DNA of 64,000 nt, taken from Apostichopus japonicus. Lineage: Eukaryota; Echinodermata; Holothuroidea; Aspidochirotida; Stichopodidae. Positions 12,190 to 49,359 of this stretch are shown piece after piece. Below the pieces are notes generated by a model. It made no database searches. It was not told the origin of the DNA and worked only from the letters and a program-made list of their open reading frames with translations. Every line of letters starts with the position of its first letter. Positions within the stretch are counted from its first letter, which is position 1. The stretch covers positions 19,302,094 to 19,366,093 of the forward strand of contig NC_092563.1 of assembly GCF_037975245.1 (NCBI RefSeq). Reading direction: 5' to 3'. The position numbers and the translations under genes are program-made.

Positions 12190-15100
12190 CTCTGTGTATT
12201 AATTTTCATAATGTAAGGGACAGGGTGAAATATGAAAGTAATCTGTTTTTGACAAAGTTGTTTTCTTATCTGTTAGTTGCATAGGGTCGGCAGTATATTA
12301 ATTAGAAAGTGAATTCAAAAATTTCTGCAAATTATATTTATTTTAACTCTAAGTGCTTACTCTAAGCTGCTAAATCTTTCATCAAAAGTCCATTTGCTTC
12401 AATATTCATTAATTTCATTCTTTCTTTATTATTTCTTTTTTTGTCTTTTCTTTTGTTCCAAAGTGCAATGATAGAGTTTGTTTATCATTACAAAAATATA
12501 TTAAACTAAAGTGATGTGCTGTGTCAATTCTCATAGGATTTTGACCAAACCAAGACGGTGCTTAATATGTTTGTCCTGGTTTCTGAGTTAACTTTTGAGA
12601 CGTTTAATGTTGGATTTATGTAAAATGTAACTACAAAAGACAACAATACCAGGCAGCTGTTTCATTCTCACTATTTCATTTTCCACCGTTGTTTTCTTAT
12701 TGATATGCAAATGCGGGGGGCTATGTCATGGTACAGCTGTTAATATATAGCATTCCACTGTTTGTTATGGGAACAGTATGTTTCTAGAATTGTTTTAAAA
12801 AGCTAGCTCGCAACCATTTTGGTTGCTTGAACTTCGAAGCCTTGAGCTGATGCACGAAAGTCTGAAATTTGGAGAAAAATTCATTTCTAGTTTCCTTTTG
12901 TTTTGTTTCCTGATTTTGTTCGTCATTTTCTCTCACCGCTTGAAGTCTAACAAGTTTCTGCAGCAAGTATGACATGTTATAGATATCATATTGTGTGCTA
13001 TGAACAGCTGGAAGGACATTTTGTTCTTCTTTGGGTCGGTAACAAAATTCCACAACTCACAAAAAATATTTTTCTCTTTTATGGTCCTTTGTTGCAAGTA
13101 GATAGTAGTGACTCTCAGCATCTGATTTGTCGTGATACCGCATCAGATCAGAACTCTGCTGGTATTAACAGCACTTAAAGGGAAGTATCTTTTAAAGAAG
13201 AAGCAAACACAAGCATTCATAGTTTCAAATTTTCCTTCATAACCAAGATTAAAGACTAGAGCAATTTTAATTGTGACACCTTTGAGCTGCCACGTATGCT
13301 TGATTTTTTTAATTTTTATAATTTTTTTCTACAAAATGTTTATTTTCTGTTATAAAGACAGGTTTCACGTTGCCAATGCTAATATCAAATTAATATATAT
13401 ACATTTGCAGCATACAAATAGACAACAGAGGAGTAAATCTTACAATGATATCTTAGTTTGGAAACACTGCGGCCTTTGGTAAGAAGCTCGAGATCGTCTC
13501 TTGTTGGCTACCTTACTTGAAATATTACAAACCATGATGTAATTTACATATATAGAAGATCTATATATATATATATATATCTATATGTTTTCCATTTAAA
13601 TAGTTAAATATTAGTAGTTTCACATTTATTGCACCTTGCAGATCTGGAATCATTCAACCGATGTTTGCCAAAGTAACCGTTTTGCCATCATGCCTAAGTT
13701 AAAGTGATACTTCTCTGGCATGTTAGACTTAAAAATTCTTTTTGTAATGAGAAATACTTTGATTTTAAGTGGTAAATAAATTTTGTCATGTGTGATACAC
13801 CAAATTTTGATGAAGTCTTATGAGGTCTCAAAATTATTTTTCTTCCCCTTTCCCCTCCCACTCCCCCTCCCCACCTTCCACCTGTAATAATTTTGACAGC
13901 AGTGGTTTTCACACCACCATGGTGCAGTTATAACTCCACTGTATTGATCAGTTCCCTCACCCACCCTCTCCCATTTCCTACCACAATCTCAAACCAGTGT
14001 TTAGTTTCAAGGGTCTGTGTGTGTTTACAAAATGGCTGGCTGTTGACAGTAGACCCTAAGAGATTGTCAACAGACTTCAAGTAGTTTTTCTGTTTAACCT
14101 CCGCAATGGATCGGTTCTACAGAGAGGTCACGTCAGTGCTTAAAACTAGCTGCAATACGTACTGTGGAAAACTGTTATAAGTATCTGTACCGTATTCCGT
14201 AGTTTGAGCTTTGCTGTATATGCATGAGAAGTAGTGGTGCTCAAAATCAGTATGCAGTTCTTAAGAAATCCTCTTCCTGTTGTTATTGTCTAGTAGTATA
14301 AGTTGAAAGGAAATCATTCAGTGAAGATGAATTATATTTCAAGAAAGAAGGAAAAGAGAAGGGGAAAGAGGGGAGAGGGGAGGAGATTGGGCAGAGAGAT
14401 CGAATACATGATTTCATTGTAATGGTGAAATTGTTAATTATTGAAAAATAAATCAGCATTAAGTACAATTTTTTTTTATCTCCTGCTTAAATGTTCCCTC
14501 CTGATCTTTCGTACTTCTGTTATAAAGTTGTTTGTTATTTTCTTTATAATATCATTTCATGCACTAGTCACTTAAACATTTCGCGCTAACTTCGTGTAGA
14601 AGTACATGAGTCGAAAATGACAGGGTGAAAACTGACAGATCTTGCTGGCTGATGGGTGATATGAAAGTACAACTTAACCTTTTCAGGAGTTTACTGCAGT
14701 CTAAGTGATGCAAAGCATTGTACAGTGTGTACTATGAGGAGGTGTACACTTCAAAGTCTAAAAGTGAAAGAAAGTTGTAAGAGAAATATATTTAATATCA
14801 TTTTTATTTTTGAATAATTAGGAGAAGAGAAATGTGGAGTCTAGCATCTACTTCTACAACGAAAACGAAAATTTGCGCTAGTACAGCACTTTGCCCGCCA
14901 CTGGTTTACTATAGTGATATATATATATATATCACACTATCTAAAGTTGTATATGCTGCCACAATCTATAATGTTATGTCATATATATCCATTCATTCCT
15001 CGTGATTTACGTGTATTTGCAGCTGTAATTATGGCGCTAAGTTTATCACAACGATTTCGGCAAATAAATTTCCTCGACTTGCAAAGTTGTTATAAATTCA

Positions 15101-15420
15101 TGTTGTTTTTATCATTTCTAAGGAATACTTTTATATTAACGTTAAAAGAGGCCGTTTCAGACACTGTTGGTACATTTTTCGGACACTTGATACCCCTCCA
15201 CAAGAATTCAGTTCTTCTTTCATTGTAGGAAAGTTTCATAAAATATGATTGAAAGTAACAACAAGAGCCTGTTTAATCAAACAAAAGTGAGTGAAATTTA
15301 CCAGATAAAACGTTTGAGAGGTAAAGAAAATTGTGGATGTTCCTCCAAATTTTGTCATTTTCTTACAAAAGGAAATCACAATAATGTCTTAGAAAATTCT
15401 CGTGCCGTATTTTCCATGGC
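12190..15420. other. intergenic stretch without recognisable genes
   Basis: About 3.2 kb of AT-rich DNA between the 20-bp array and a cluster of C/G-run-bearing transposon pieces. Open frames are short with no family features. Short (AT)n tracts occur near 13,560 and 14,920, and a pyrimidine-rich tract lies near 13,850. I see no exon with convincing coding pattern here. Confidence 0.5.
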
Positions 15421-15924
15421 CCGGCTGCAGGCTCAACCAGGTGCGTATCCAGGGGGGCGTTGGAGGCGCGCCCCCCCCCCCGGGTAAGAAAAAGAGGAGG
15501 GAGAAAAAAAGGAAAAAAGAGGGGAAAAAGAGGAGGAGTAGAGGAAGGAAAGGAAAAGAAAAAGAAGAAAGAGAGAAAAAGGAGGGAGTAAAAGGAAAAC
15601 GCCAAGACACCGGGAAGAGAAAGACGAACAGTGACATCATTACAGCGCTGATCCCTATTATATACACAGGGTATGCCAGTGACGGATCGAGGATGTCGGA
15701 AGGGGCGTGCGCCTCACCCCTACCCCTTACACCGACAACTCCATTTTGACGTTTCCATTTTTCCTCTCTCACTAATGTATCTATATATATACTATATATA
15801 TGGTGTATCATAACGCGTGTGTGTGTGTATATACGCCTTAAACAATTGTAGAATTGTGCTATGAAACCAACTGTGGCTGGTCTCGAACTCGACCGTGTCG
15901 TCGGGGAACATGACGCATTTCGGG

Positions 15925-16158
15925 AAGAGGGCGACCGCCCCCCCCCCCCTTGAGCATATTTTTTTATGATATCGCTAGTAATTTCTAAATAGAAAATGCT
16001 TAGATGCAACTTACAAGGCCTGTGAAGTACAATTTCCAGCGATCTGGGAGGCGTTTTCGGCCAAAATTTTCTTGTACGCTTCGCGCCAACTCAGGGTGGC
16101 CCTACGCTTAGTTTGCCTACAAGCCCCTCCCTTGGCAAATTCCTCGCTACGCGCCTGT
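15925..16158 (-). mobile_element. truncated hAT-like MITE (GGCGCGTAGC family)
   Basis: The reverse strand matches the element at 42,229-42,522 over most of its length: terminus CAGGCGCGTAGC, then GTTGGCGCGAAGCGTA, GGCATTTCTATTT-type AT stretch and TATGCTCAAGGGGG. The second terminus seen in the other copy is missing, so no target duplication can be read. Confidence 0.65.
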
Positions 16159-16998
16159 TCGAATTTTTAAAGCAAACAGCAGATATCACATCATATCAAT
16201 GAGCATGAAAATGGCGTTGCAGGATGAACAGCCTCAAACTGTCTATGTGTTTAGTCATGGGCCTAGAACCCAAATTTGATTTTGGGGCTGAAACTACTTG
16301 CCCGAAAAAAGTAACCAACATTAACGCGCGCTCCCGCGCGTTCAACTTGGTAATGTCAATATCATTAACCAAGCATCGGTTATTATATCGCATGCCATCG
16401 TGTACCGTACTACCGTACGGTCCGTGAAAGTTGCGCAGTATGAGCGGGATGCTAGTGTAAACAACGAAATGTCTTATGTAGATGGAGAAAAAGCATGGAG
16501 GTCCAATTATGTCAAAACTGTCTTTTACATTAGTAATGGCGAATTAGGGGCTGCATAGATGAATTTTGTGCAACATTATGGGTATGTTTTGGAGTGATTT
16601 TATTCACGAGAAATGTGAATTTTCAAATTCTGAACAAATAATGGGCTTAAAACCTTGAAAAGTGGGGCTGACTGGTATTGTGGGCCGCAACTTATAATCA
16701 CCTACAAAAGCACCGGACATGCGATGAGGTCGAACATGATGTGTGACTGGTGACAATCTTCAAAAAGGTTATGAATGGAAAAAAAAACTATTGGGAAATA
16801 CTTGATTCTCAGGCAAAAAGTGTACATCTGGTTGGTCATTTTCAAGCCCGAGAAGTGCCATTTCCGGTGATCTGGGGGGTATCAAAACCAGAAATTTTCT
16901 TGTACGCTGCGCACCAACCGATGGTGGCGCTCCGCTTAGATAGTTATTCGCGCCCCCCGGGTTAGAAAGTCCTGGATACGCCCCTGTCAACTCCCACC

Positions 16999-17309
16999 CA
17001 GTGGCGGAGCTAGGGGTATTGGTCAGGGGGCGAGAATGGTCCGCAGGAGCGCTTTAGACACTAACTAAGCGGGCGCCACCACAGGTTGGCGCGGAGCGTA
17101 CCGACATTTTTTGAGTAAAGATACTCCCTAGATCGCCGGAAATGACCCTTTCCGGGCCGTGCTAGGTTACAGATAATGTGACAAATGTCAATAGGTAGAC
17201 GAGAGCGCAATAACAAAGTCAATAATCGCGAATAAGTAAAAAGTGGTAAAAAGCTGAAAAGGACGCCAGCAGTCCATTTGAGCCCGACTGTATGGACGCT
17301 CCGCCACTG
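16999..17309 (+). mobile_element. hAT-like MITE (CAGTGGCGGAGC family)
   Basis: Terminal inverted repeats CAGTGGCGGAGC and GCTCCGCCACTG. Flanks CTCCCACC and CCCCCACC form a possible 8-bp target duplication with one mismatch. The internal sequence GGTTGGCGCGGAGCGTAC is shared with the copy that begins at 63,837. It is 311 bp with no coding capacity. Confidence 0.75.
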
Positions 17310-17838
17310 CCCCCACCTCTGATAACATGGAAGTTATTTCACTCTACAAATTAAAGTAAATGGCGCCCTGAAGAACCTTTACAGGTATTATGTCAAGTGA
17401 GTAGTACTTTCCTCGGCGGATCGTCAAATTGCGTAACTCATAATTAATATATTTATTTGATATAAGTGTTTGCTGGCGATGAGATATTCAACTCCGTGGT
17501 TTGCTCTCTTGTACTTCTTGTGTCCATTTTGTCATGGTTGATAAATCCTAAAATGTTGTGGCACATCAAATTTGATCACATTTTTGGGAGGGCACGTGCG
17601 CCCAACCCCCCCCCTCCCCCTTGGCGACGCCACTGTGTAAACAGTATGTGACATCGTCTTCTGACATGCATAACTTTTAAGAAATTGAACTTAATTGCAT
17701 TTGGAAGGGAAACTGTCCAACAGAGCCAGTTATCTGTCCAGTTGGAAGTGTTGGCAGATGTATGTTGGGTGATTTTCAAACCATTATATGCAAGATTGAT
17801 GATGGCAACAGAAGCAGATGCTAAGGATGGAAGCAGGA

Positions 17839-19256
17839 CACTTCGCCCAACAACCATTTCGCCCAACTGCCATTGCGCCCAACCTTACCATTTCGCCCAA
17901 CCAGCCTGGTCATTTCGCCCAACCAGCCTGGTCATTTCGCCCAACCTTGATTAAATATAATGAAACTTCAAAAGGAAACGTTCGAGAATTGTTAGTCAGT
18001 AGGATGGATCAATGTTTTAGGGGTTAGGTTTGATAGGTTTTTATGAAGACCGATTCCCCTGTGTTTGTATAATAATCAAGGGCGGCGGAACCGGGGGGGG
18101 GGGGCACAGGGGGCACGTGCCCCCCCACTTTTCTTCAGGTTAAAAATGTGCCCTTTTTCTACATAAATATTTCTAAATAAAAAAAGAGTTTACAAAGCGA
18201 AACCCACGTCGAATGAATTATTTCGGGAAGTTTTAAATGTTTACTACCACAGGCGTAAGAGCCCAATTTGATTTGGGGGGAGGGGGGCTGTAACGACTTG
18301 CCCGAAAAATATCACCAAAATTTTTCGCGCGCTACGCGCGCGTTCATCAGGTTCATGTGCATATCATATAGACATGCGTTGGTTATTACATCGCATGCCA
18401 ATAACTTACAATCATTTACCGTGTTATAACCCTTCCAAATTGGTTATAATTATTGGGAAAGTCGTTACAATCATAATGATCATAATAATATCAGTTTAAC
18501 CATTGAAAAACACATAGAAAATGATTTTTCTTTCAGTATTTTCACATATTTCATTTGCTTTCATGCATGTATCGATCGCGTGTGCAGGGACTTGGACTTT
18601 ATAATGATTTCACCTCATTTTGTCTTTTTCCTTGTTTCCCAATTTGCACATTAGATATTGCAGTGCTAGTATGCATTGTTTCCTTGAGGGGGGGGGGGGG
18701 TGGCGTTGATGGAGTGATGTGTATACGCAAATAAGATAATACAATAAGAGTTATAAAGGGTACTAAATATCAGGCTGCATCAGTCCAATCGAATTTCTGC
18801 AAAGTGCCCTTCGACGTTGGTGCCCCCCCCCCCCAGATTAAAAGTGCTTCCGCCGCCCTTGATAATAATATAACTTCCATTGTATGCGTAGGCTAAACGC
18901 CCAAAGTAGTGTAATCCTCCCATTATACCCGAAATAACTGCTCAGACTCCGATCGACATCGAGCGAATCTCACTTTTTTATTTACCTATTACGAAGTTAC
19001 CTAACCCAAAATAAATCAAATTGAACTAGTGGAATAGAAAAAAGTAATATTATTCTGACTGAATATTAGTAAAAATAAGGTTGGGCGAAATGACCAACAC
19101 GGTCGGGGGAAATGACCATGCTGGTTGGGCGAAATGACTATGATGGTTGGGCGAAATGACCATGCTGGTTGGGCGAAATGACCAGGCTGGTTGGGCGAAA
19201 TGACCAGGCTGGTTGGGCGAAATGGCAGTTGGGCGAAATGGTTGTTGGGCGAAGTG
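17839..19256. mobile_element. TIR element with multiple subterminal TTTCGCCCAAC repeats
   Basis: The left end reads CACTTCGCCCAACAACC and then repeats ATTTCGCCCAACCAGCCTGG. The right end is its inverse, ending GGTTGTTGGGCGAAGTG, giving inverted arms of at least 33 bp and several inverted subterminal repeats. No clear target duplication was found at the ends. A separate transposon (18,077-18,861) is inserted inside it. No transposase is recognisable, so it is non-autonomous. Confidence 0.75.
18077..18861 (+). mobile_element. hAT-like non-autonomous element (CAAGGGCGGCGGAA family), copy 1
   Basis: Termini CAAGGGCGGCGGAA and TTCCGCCGCCCTTG, flanked on both sides by the 8-bp duplication ATAATAAT (18,069-18,076 and 18,862-18,869). 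Inside is a second sequence (AGGCGTAAGAGCCCAA onward) shared with the element nested in copy 2, but lacking that element's right terminus. It is itself inserted into the TTTCGCCCAAC-repeat element. It has no coding capacity. Confidence 0.88.
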
Positions 19257-19279
19257 ACTAGAAAGCGATCATATCAGGA

Positions 19280-20069
19280 CAACCGGAGGAACTAATTACC
19301 ACCCTTACAAGAAGACTTGAGAGGAAAGTGCAAAGCAACTTGGCATTCAATGCTGAGAAGAGCAAGGTCATGAAGATGGGTTCTGTCGAAGAAGTAACGG
19401 TAGCCAACATATTGTAAGTCAAGAACTTGAAACAGTGGCTCAGTTCAAATATTTAGAGGACAATCACGGATGATGCAAAGTCAGTGCAAGAGATTAAGAT
19501 CAGAATCGCAGTTACAACATCTTCAATGGCAAAATCTGAAACCCATCTGGAGGGATAAGTGACATTACAATGAAAACATGAATGGGTCCCCTGAGAGCAC
19601 GTAGTAACAATTGCAGTGTTCTATGTGGGTGCGAAACGTGGACTTTAAATGCGGAGATGGAAAAGCGAATGCTTTTGAAATGAACTGTATCAGACTTCTC
19701 CAGATACATTACACTTCGCACACCACGAACAAGCAAGTATGGCAAATAATGGGGAGGTTCGTAGGGGAGCAGGAACCCCTCCTTTTAATGGTGAAAAGAA
19801 GGAAACTTCAGTGGTTTAATGGGCATGTAATTAGACAGAAGAACAGCCTGGCAAACACTTTATTACAAGGAGGGACAGATGGGCGGGTACGAAGGAGAGG
19901 CAGGCCGGTTAAAACCTGGATTGACAACAGAAAAACCTGGACTGGGATGGACTTTAACCAGCTCAAAAGAACAGCTGACGATCGTGAATTGTGGAAAGCT
20001 TGTGTCGTGTCATCATGTCGCCCCAACGGCCCTCAAGCTATGGGACATAAAGATAGACAGAAGTGCTAG
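19280..20069 (+). mobile_element. broken non-LTR retrotransposon (RT C-terminal part)
   Basis: Across shifted frames the plus strand reads FNAEKSKVMKMGS, then a decayed YLGATIS-like region with a KIRIAV stretch, then an open segment with KRRKLQWFNGHVIRQ, GRVRRRGRPVKTWIDN and WTGMDFNQLKRTADDRELW. These phrases are typical of the end of LINE reverse transcriptase ORFs (KRRxLRWFGHVxR...GRRRRGRPRKxWxDN...RxAEDRxxWR). Stops and frameshifts show it is dead. It ends just before copy A exon 1. Clade not determined. Confidence 0.82.
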
Positions 20070-20364
20070 TACCAAATATATTCCACGCATAGTACTCAGC
20101 TGTGCGATTTACAGAAGGCAATTTAATATGTGAATGGACCACCGATGTCGCTGCATCGTATTTGTATATAGTTCCCTCCGTTTGATTAACGGATAAGTAA
20201 AGATAAAACAGCAGTATTTGACCAGGGAAGACCTTTAATCTTATTATGACACGTAAAGTTGGCATAAACAGTTGCAATCCTCCGAATCAACAGCAGCCAG
20301 AAAGAACGTTATTCCTACAGGTGAAACCCAATGTTACCGTACCTGTCTACAGCAACGACACGAT

Positions 20365-36697
<16,333 letters not shown>

Positions 36698-36841
36698 GTC
36701 TTTTTTTTTGCCCGGAAAACGTGAGAGGTACGTGGGTCGAAGAATCAGTCAACCTGGAATTGCAAGCCAACTCGGATGGATTTCGCCGATCGCATGCTCT
36801 GCTTAGTTATGAACAGTGTTAATTAATTTGATGATGCCTGG

Positions 36842-36847
36842 AATAAA
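36842..36847 (+). promoter_or_regulatory. putative polyadenylation signal of METTL27-like copy A
   Basis: Canonical AATAAA hexamer 145 nt past the TGA stop of copy A. Position fits a short 3' UTR. No transcript evidence is available. Confidence 0.5.
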
Positions 36848-37979
36848 ATTGATCTAGCTAGCCAAGGAAACACAGCACCGCACAGATACATTTGTATTCG
36901 GTATATTCCAATTAGAATTATTTTACAAATTATATTATACAAAGATTATTAGTCTTTTCTGCTTTGTTTTAGTTTCATATAATTAATTATGATAATTAAT
37001 GTTTGTCATGCTTTTAAAGTACTGTCTCCTGTTTGCCAGGATTCGAGCATCGAAATATGTTTCTTAATTTTTTGGGATTGAGGTCAGAAAAGTCACTAGA
37101 TTTGTTAATTTGATAACTCCATAAGGAAAGCTTGGATAAACTTCATAGAACATAGTCTGTATAGTTTAATTTTTTTTTTGATAGGATTGTAGATGAGAGC
37201 TTGGAGGATTTATGACAACAAACTCGTTTCCTTTGTTCCATTTCATTTCCTTTTATTAGTTTAAGGGTTTGCTAAATGTAGTGTGGCAGCAACACGTTGC
37301 GGGTTAATAATTCGAGCAATTGCTCATTTGAAAACAATTAGGTGAGCTTCACAGAAACAAAAAACTAAACAGAACACCATAAGACTTACGCTTTTGTCTG
37401 ATATTAACTTTTACATTTCAAATACATCCTATCATCAAGTTAGCCTTCCATCCATTTAGGATACTTAAAAGTGAATATTCTTGAAAACAAGATTCTAAAT
37501 TGAGAGAGAATCCTCTTACTGACTGTGCTAAGTTGCTTTGTTTAAGCAAGTTTTTTTTTTATTCTAAAAATTGCTAAAACATGTTGAACTTGTTGGATTA
37601 ATTTTTTAATCGTTGCTCAGCCAACATTCAATGAAATCGGTCTCAAAAATGCTAGTCGGTGTCGAAATCACACTTGAAAATTGTTGAATGTATGTTCTCC
37701 CTGCCTAGCCAAGTCTGCTCATCTTAATTAAAAACTAATATAATCCTGACAGTCTCAAATACCTTTAGAAAAATAGGGACAATTTAGTTCCCGGCAGAAC
37801 AATATATTTTCGTTGCAAAAGGAAGTGCTTCTTCTATAGACCTGTGGACGAATTCGAATTATCATGCCCATATACTTTATACTTGTTATCTTTATTTTTG
37901 GTGGGCTTCTTGTACAAGCTACGGCTTCCAAGCCCTTCCACCATTTTCTCTCCGTAATTTCCATTATTTTTCTTTTATA

Positions 37980-38067
37980 TGATTTATTACTTATTATTTT
38001 CTTTGCATGGTATTGTCTTCAGTCCTATTATTATATAAACATTGTGAGGAAATGGAAAAATAAATGA
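37980..38067 (+). repeat. short dispersed repeat, shared with 46,688-46,770
   Basis: TTTGCATGGTATTGTCTTCA, then ATTATATAAACATTGTGAGG and an AATAAATGA-rich end, recur almost identically at 46,688-46,770, where the tail is (AATG)n. This looks like the 3' end of a LINE or SINE family. Confidence 0.55.
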
Positions 38068-39166
38068 AAATGAATACGACGTTTATTATTTATTGCTGGT
38101 AGTTTTCACCAAGAAGGCATGACGTACAATCGGAAACCCTGAAGAAGGTGGCTTTTGCATGCATTTAAAATAAACAATTTTATTTAAAAGATGATTAAAC
38201 ATCATTGAACGACATGTGTATATATGACATAAGTGCAATATTATTCTTGAAGTTAGCATACAATGTCGAATTATACATTTCAACTCGATAGACTATTAGC
38301 AGGGGTTTGCGTTCAGGTATTCGCCGGTTTTAATCAAACCCAGAACTGTATTCAAGACAACATTCCAATTACTTTAACTAAGACTGCATCCTTTGTAGGT
38401 ACGCCAGAACGAAAGTTAACGATTATAAAGTTACTGATTAATTTCAGTTGTAAGAATTTCGTCGAACTGACATGTGTAAAACATCACACAGCAAGCTACT
38501 TGTGATTCAAAAGCTATAAGATAATTTCTTTAGTATTTGATATTTTGATAAGAAGCATGTATAGCTGAGCTAACGGGTAATTTCATTTTGATGGCATTTT
38601 AGAATCGCCTATACAATATCGAAGATTAAATATCATACAACAACAACAAAAATGTGTGTAATTACCATGTATTATACGATAACAGATATACACTCAACTC
38701 GGTCATCAGTGTACCCTCCACAACAAAAAAGAAGTTACACATCAACAAGCATGCATTACTCCACGCTATCTGTTTAAAGCTCTCTACAATAAATCGACTA
38801 GAACTAAATGACGTTTCATGTTCTGTCTTAAAGGTCATAAGTGTTGACCCCAAATATGCTATAAAGTCCAATAATGGTCACCCGATATCTTTCAACTGCA
38901 ACAAGCATTTTACTGCAACGCCAAAAATACTTTTCCACAATGCGACTTTGATTTGTATAATTTAACATTCCTCGATGACTGGAGATAATATCTGGAGATT
39001 TAGAACCTCCAAGAACATACTGTACTTTCAAAACTTTTGGCTGTTACTGAATACTAATGACATTCTTGTTTTTGAAAACATCAACCCAACAATCTCTGGA
39101 AGGAGCTCATAGTACTTCCATTTCATGTCAGCAGATGTTGTAATTGTCAATATCCAAGTCATCTTA

Positions 39167-47337
<8,171 letters not shown>

Positions 47338-48934
47338 ATTGCTCCGACTCAATTGCCAATTGAGACTGCCAGTTGAGATCTATAGTTACAAACTGTGTAT
47401 AAATACAATGTGATGAGCGTGTTGTGCTTGATACTACTTGAGTGTGCTTTTTACGTGACCCGCCATGCGGGATACAAAACGTCACGGCCAAACGTGAACA
47501 TGTAGTTCTTCTATAACTTGTTCAAATATGCCGTTGATATTCCAGGCCAGTCACTTGCAGTGTATTCCTTTACCAGTAGAACACGAACGTGGAATGTTTT
47601 TAACATAACAAAAGGTTGCTAACTTGCAACTTCACCGGGAAATTTCCATCTAAAGCGCTATGTCACTTACAGAAATGTGACCTTTCCTAGCTACAGCGTA
47701 ACTTGCTAACGACAGCGTCACTGCAGCCCCCGAAACGAAGTGACGCGATGACGTCACCGTCGCTCATCGTTCTCCACTGTTCTATAATTCGTGATTGAGA
47801 GAATTTGTTCAATGGTACAGGAATTTGGGAAATTCTTCAAAGAGTGGGGGGGGGGGTGGATTTGGGACGAAGAACCAGGTATATGGAGGTAAATTGTACC
47901 AGCATGGCTGGCAGGTTGGGACAGCAGGGCAGGGGAGGGGGGGGGGGTGTCGGCATATATAACACGCTTATATATGATTTATATTTATTTAGATTTGACC
48001 CTTTTTGGGACATTCTTCGTTTCTTCCTGCGCTTCATCTCATGGTTTAAGTGTATAGTTTGAGCGATTTCTCTCTTTCTTATAGCCTCTACCTATACATG
48101 CTCGACAATTTGTCACTCAGTGTTATATTTAAGTATTGCGTAATCCTTAAATCCTGCCTGTCATGTCTTATTCATTATACATTCAGTGTACTTATTCCAA
48201 CCAACATGATTATTCTATATAAAGCTTGGTATTTATTTAGCAGAATAGTAAATAGCAAGAAGAAAGGTGAGGAAATATATATATTTTTTTTCATATAAGC
48301 AGTACAAAAGCACTTGTTGTATTCTAAGTAACACATAGTTTAACTATATATAATTTAGTAGTATACATTTTAACAATATATAAAGAAAATAAAAGGTTCC
48401 AGATCCTAGTGACGATATTATGACATCACAGATTCACAACAAGACAGCTCGCAGTCACTACGATTATTAGTACTAGCTAGGGGGTAGACCCCAAACGGAG
48501 CAAAATATTTCTTGGGAATTTTGGGTAGATGTTCTTCTACACAAGGATCTCCATCACATAAGCTAAAGATGATTGTTGGAGTGGTTTTTTAGTCAACTTT
48601 GTCAACGAAATCTTTGATAAGAAGGGCGCACTGTAATGAACTTACTGACTTATGAATATATGTAGGATATATATAGTTAATACACTGCGTAACTAGAAGC
48701 CAATCAGTGGATGTATCATGTTATATGAACGCCATGCAATTCATATTAGGCTAAAAGTTATCCCCCTCTTTTCTGGTACTATCAATTCTCCATCAGTTCC
48801 GGTCAGCCGCCACGTTCTATTTTTCTTTTCAATTTAGTCTTGTGCCTTACAGGGGACAGGGCCTGACTTTTCTATAGAAATTTAACAATGACTTCGATTA
48901 CACAAATATTTCAAAACTGTACATGGGTATAGGC

Positions 48935-49342
48935 CAGGGTTGTCCAACGTACGGCCCGCGGGCCACAGTCCGGCCCGCCGCAGGGTTGCGTCCGGCCCGC
49001 CAGAGATGCTCTACGGTGTGAAATTTAGTGAGCAGATTTATTGATAACAATTTGAAGCTTTATAATCAATCATTCGAACCTTCTGGGTCCAAAAAACTGC
49101 ATACAGGTCAGTTTGTGTGACACTCTCTCAGCGGAAGGGGAGGGGGGGGGGCGGCTGGACTTTATTCATCTGTTTTATCAGGAAGGAAAATAAATCAGTG
49201 CGCTCTGCGCGCAGTGCTCACATTTTGTTGCCTTAGACTCCGCGCAAAATATCGAAAAATCGAGCGTAGGGTTCATGCGGCCCCCTCCTTTCATCATAAT
49301 CATTCCATGTGGCCCTTCTCTGCAAAAGGTTGGACAACCCTG
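48935..49342 (+). mobile_element. hAT-like MITE (CAGGGTTGTCCAAC family), copy 2
   Basis: Termini CAGGGTTGTCCAAC and GTTGGACAACCCTG, flanked by the perfect 8-bp duplication GTATAGGC. It shares GGCCCGCGGGCCACAGT and TCATCATAATCATTC with copy 1 at 21,530 but lacks copy 1's internal insertion. It lies between genes B and C. Confidence 0.9.
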
Positions 49343-49359
49343 GTATAGGCAATGCATTA

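Noticed and set aside
11396-12209. Long minus-strand open frames with repeated GYLSIGWDTS-like phrases
   Set aside because: They are translations of the 20-bp tandem array in shifting frames.
15389-16009. 206-codon minus-strand open frame
   Set aside because: Low-complexity phenylalanine/proline/leucine content from purine-rich and transposon sequence. No family features.
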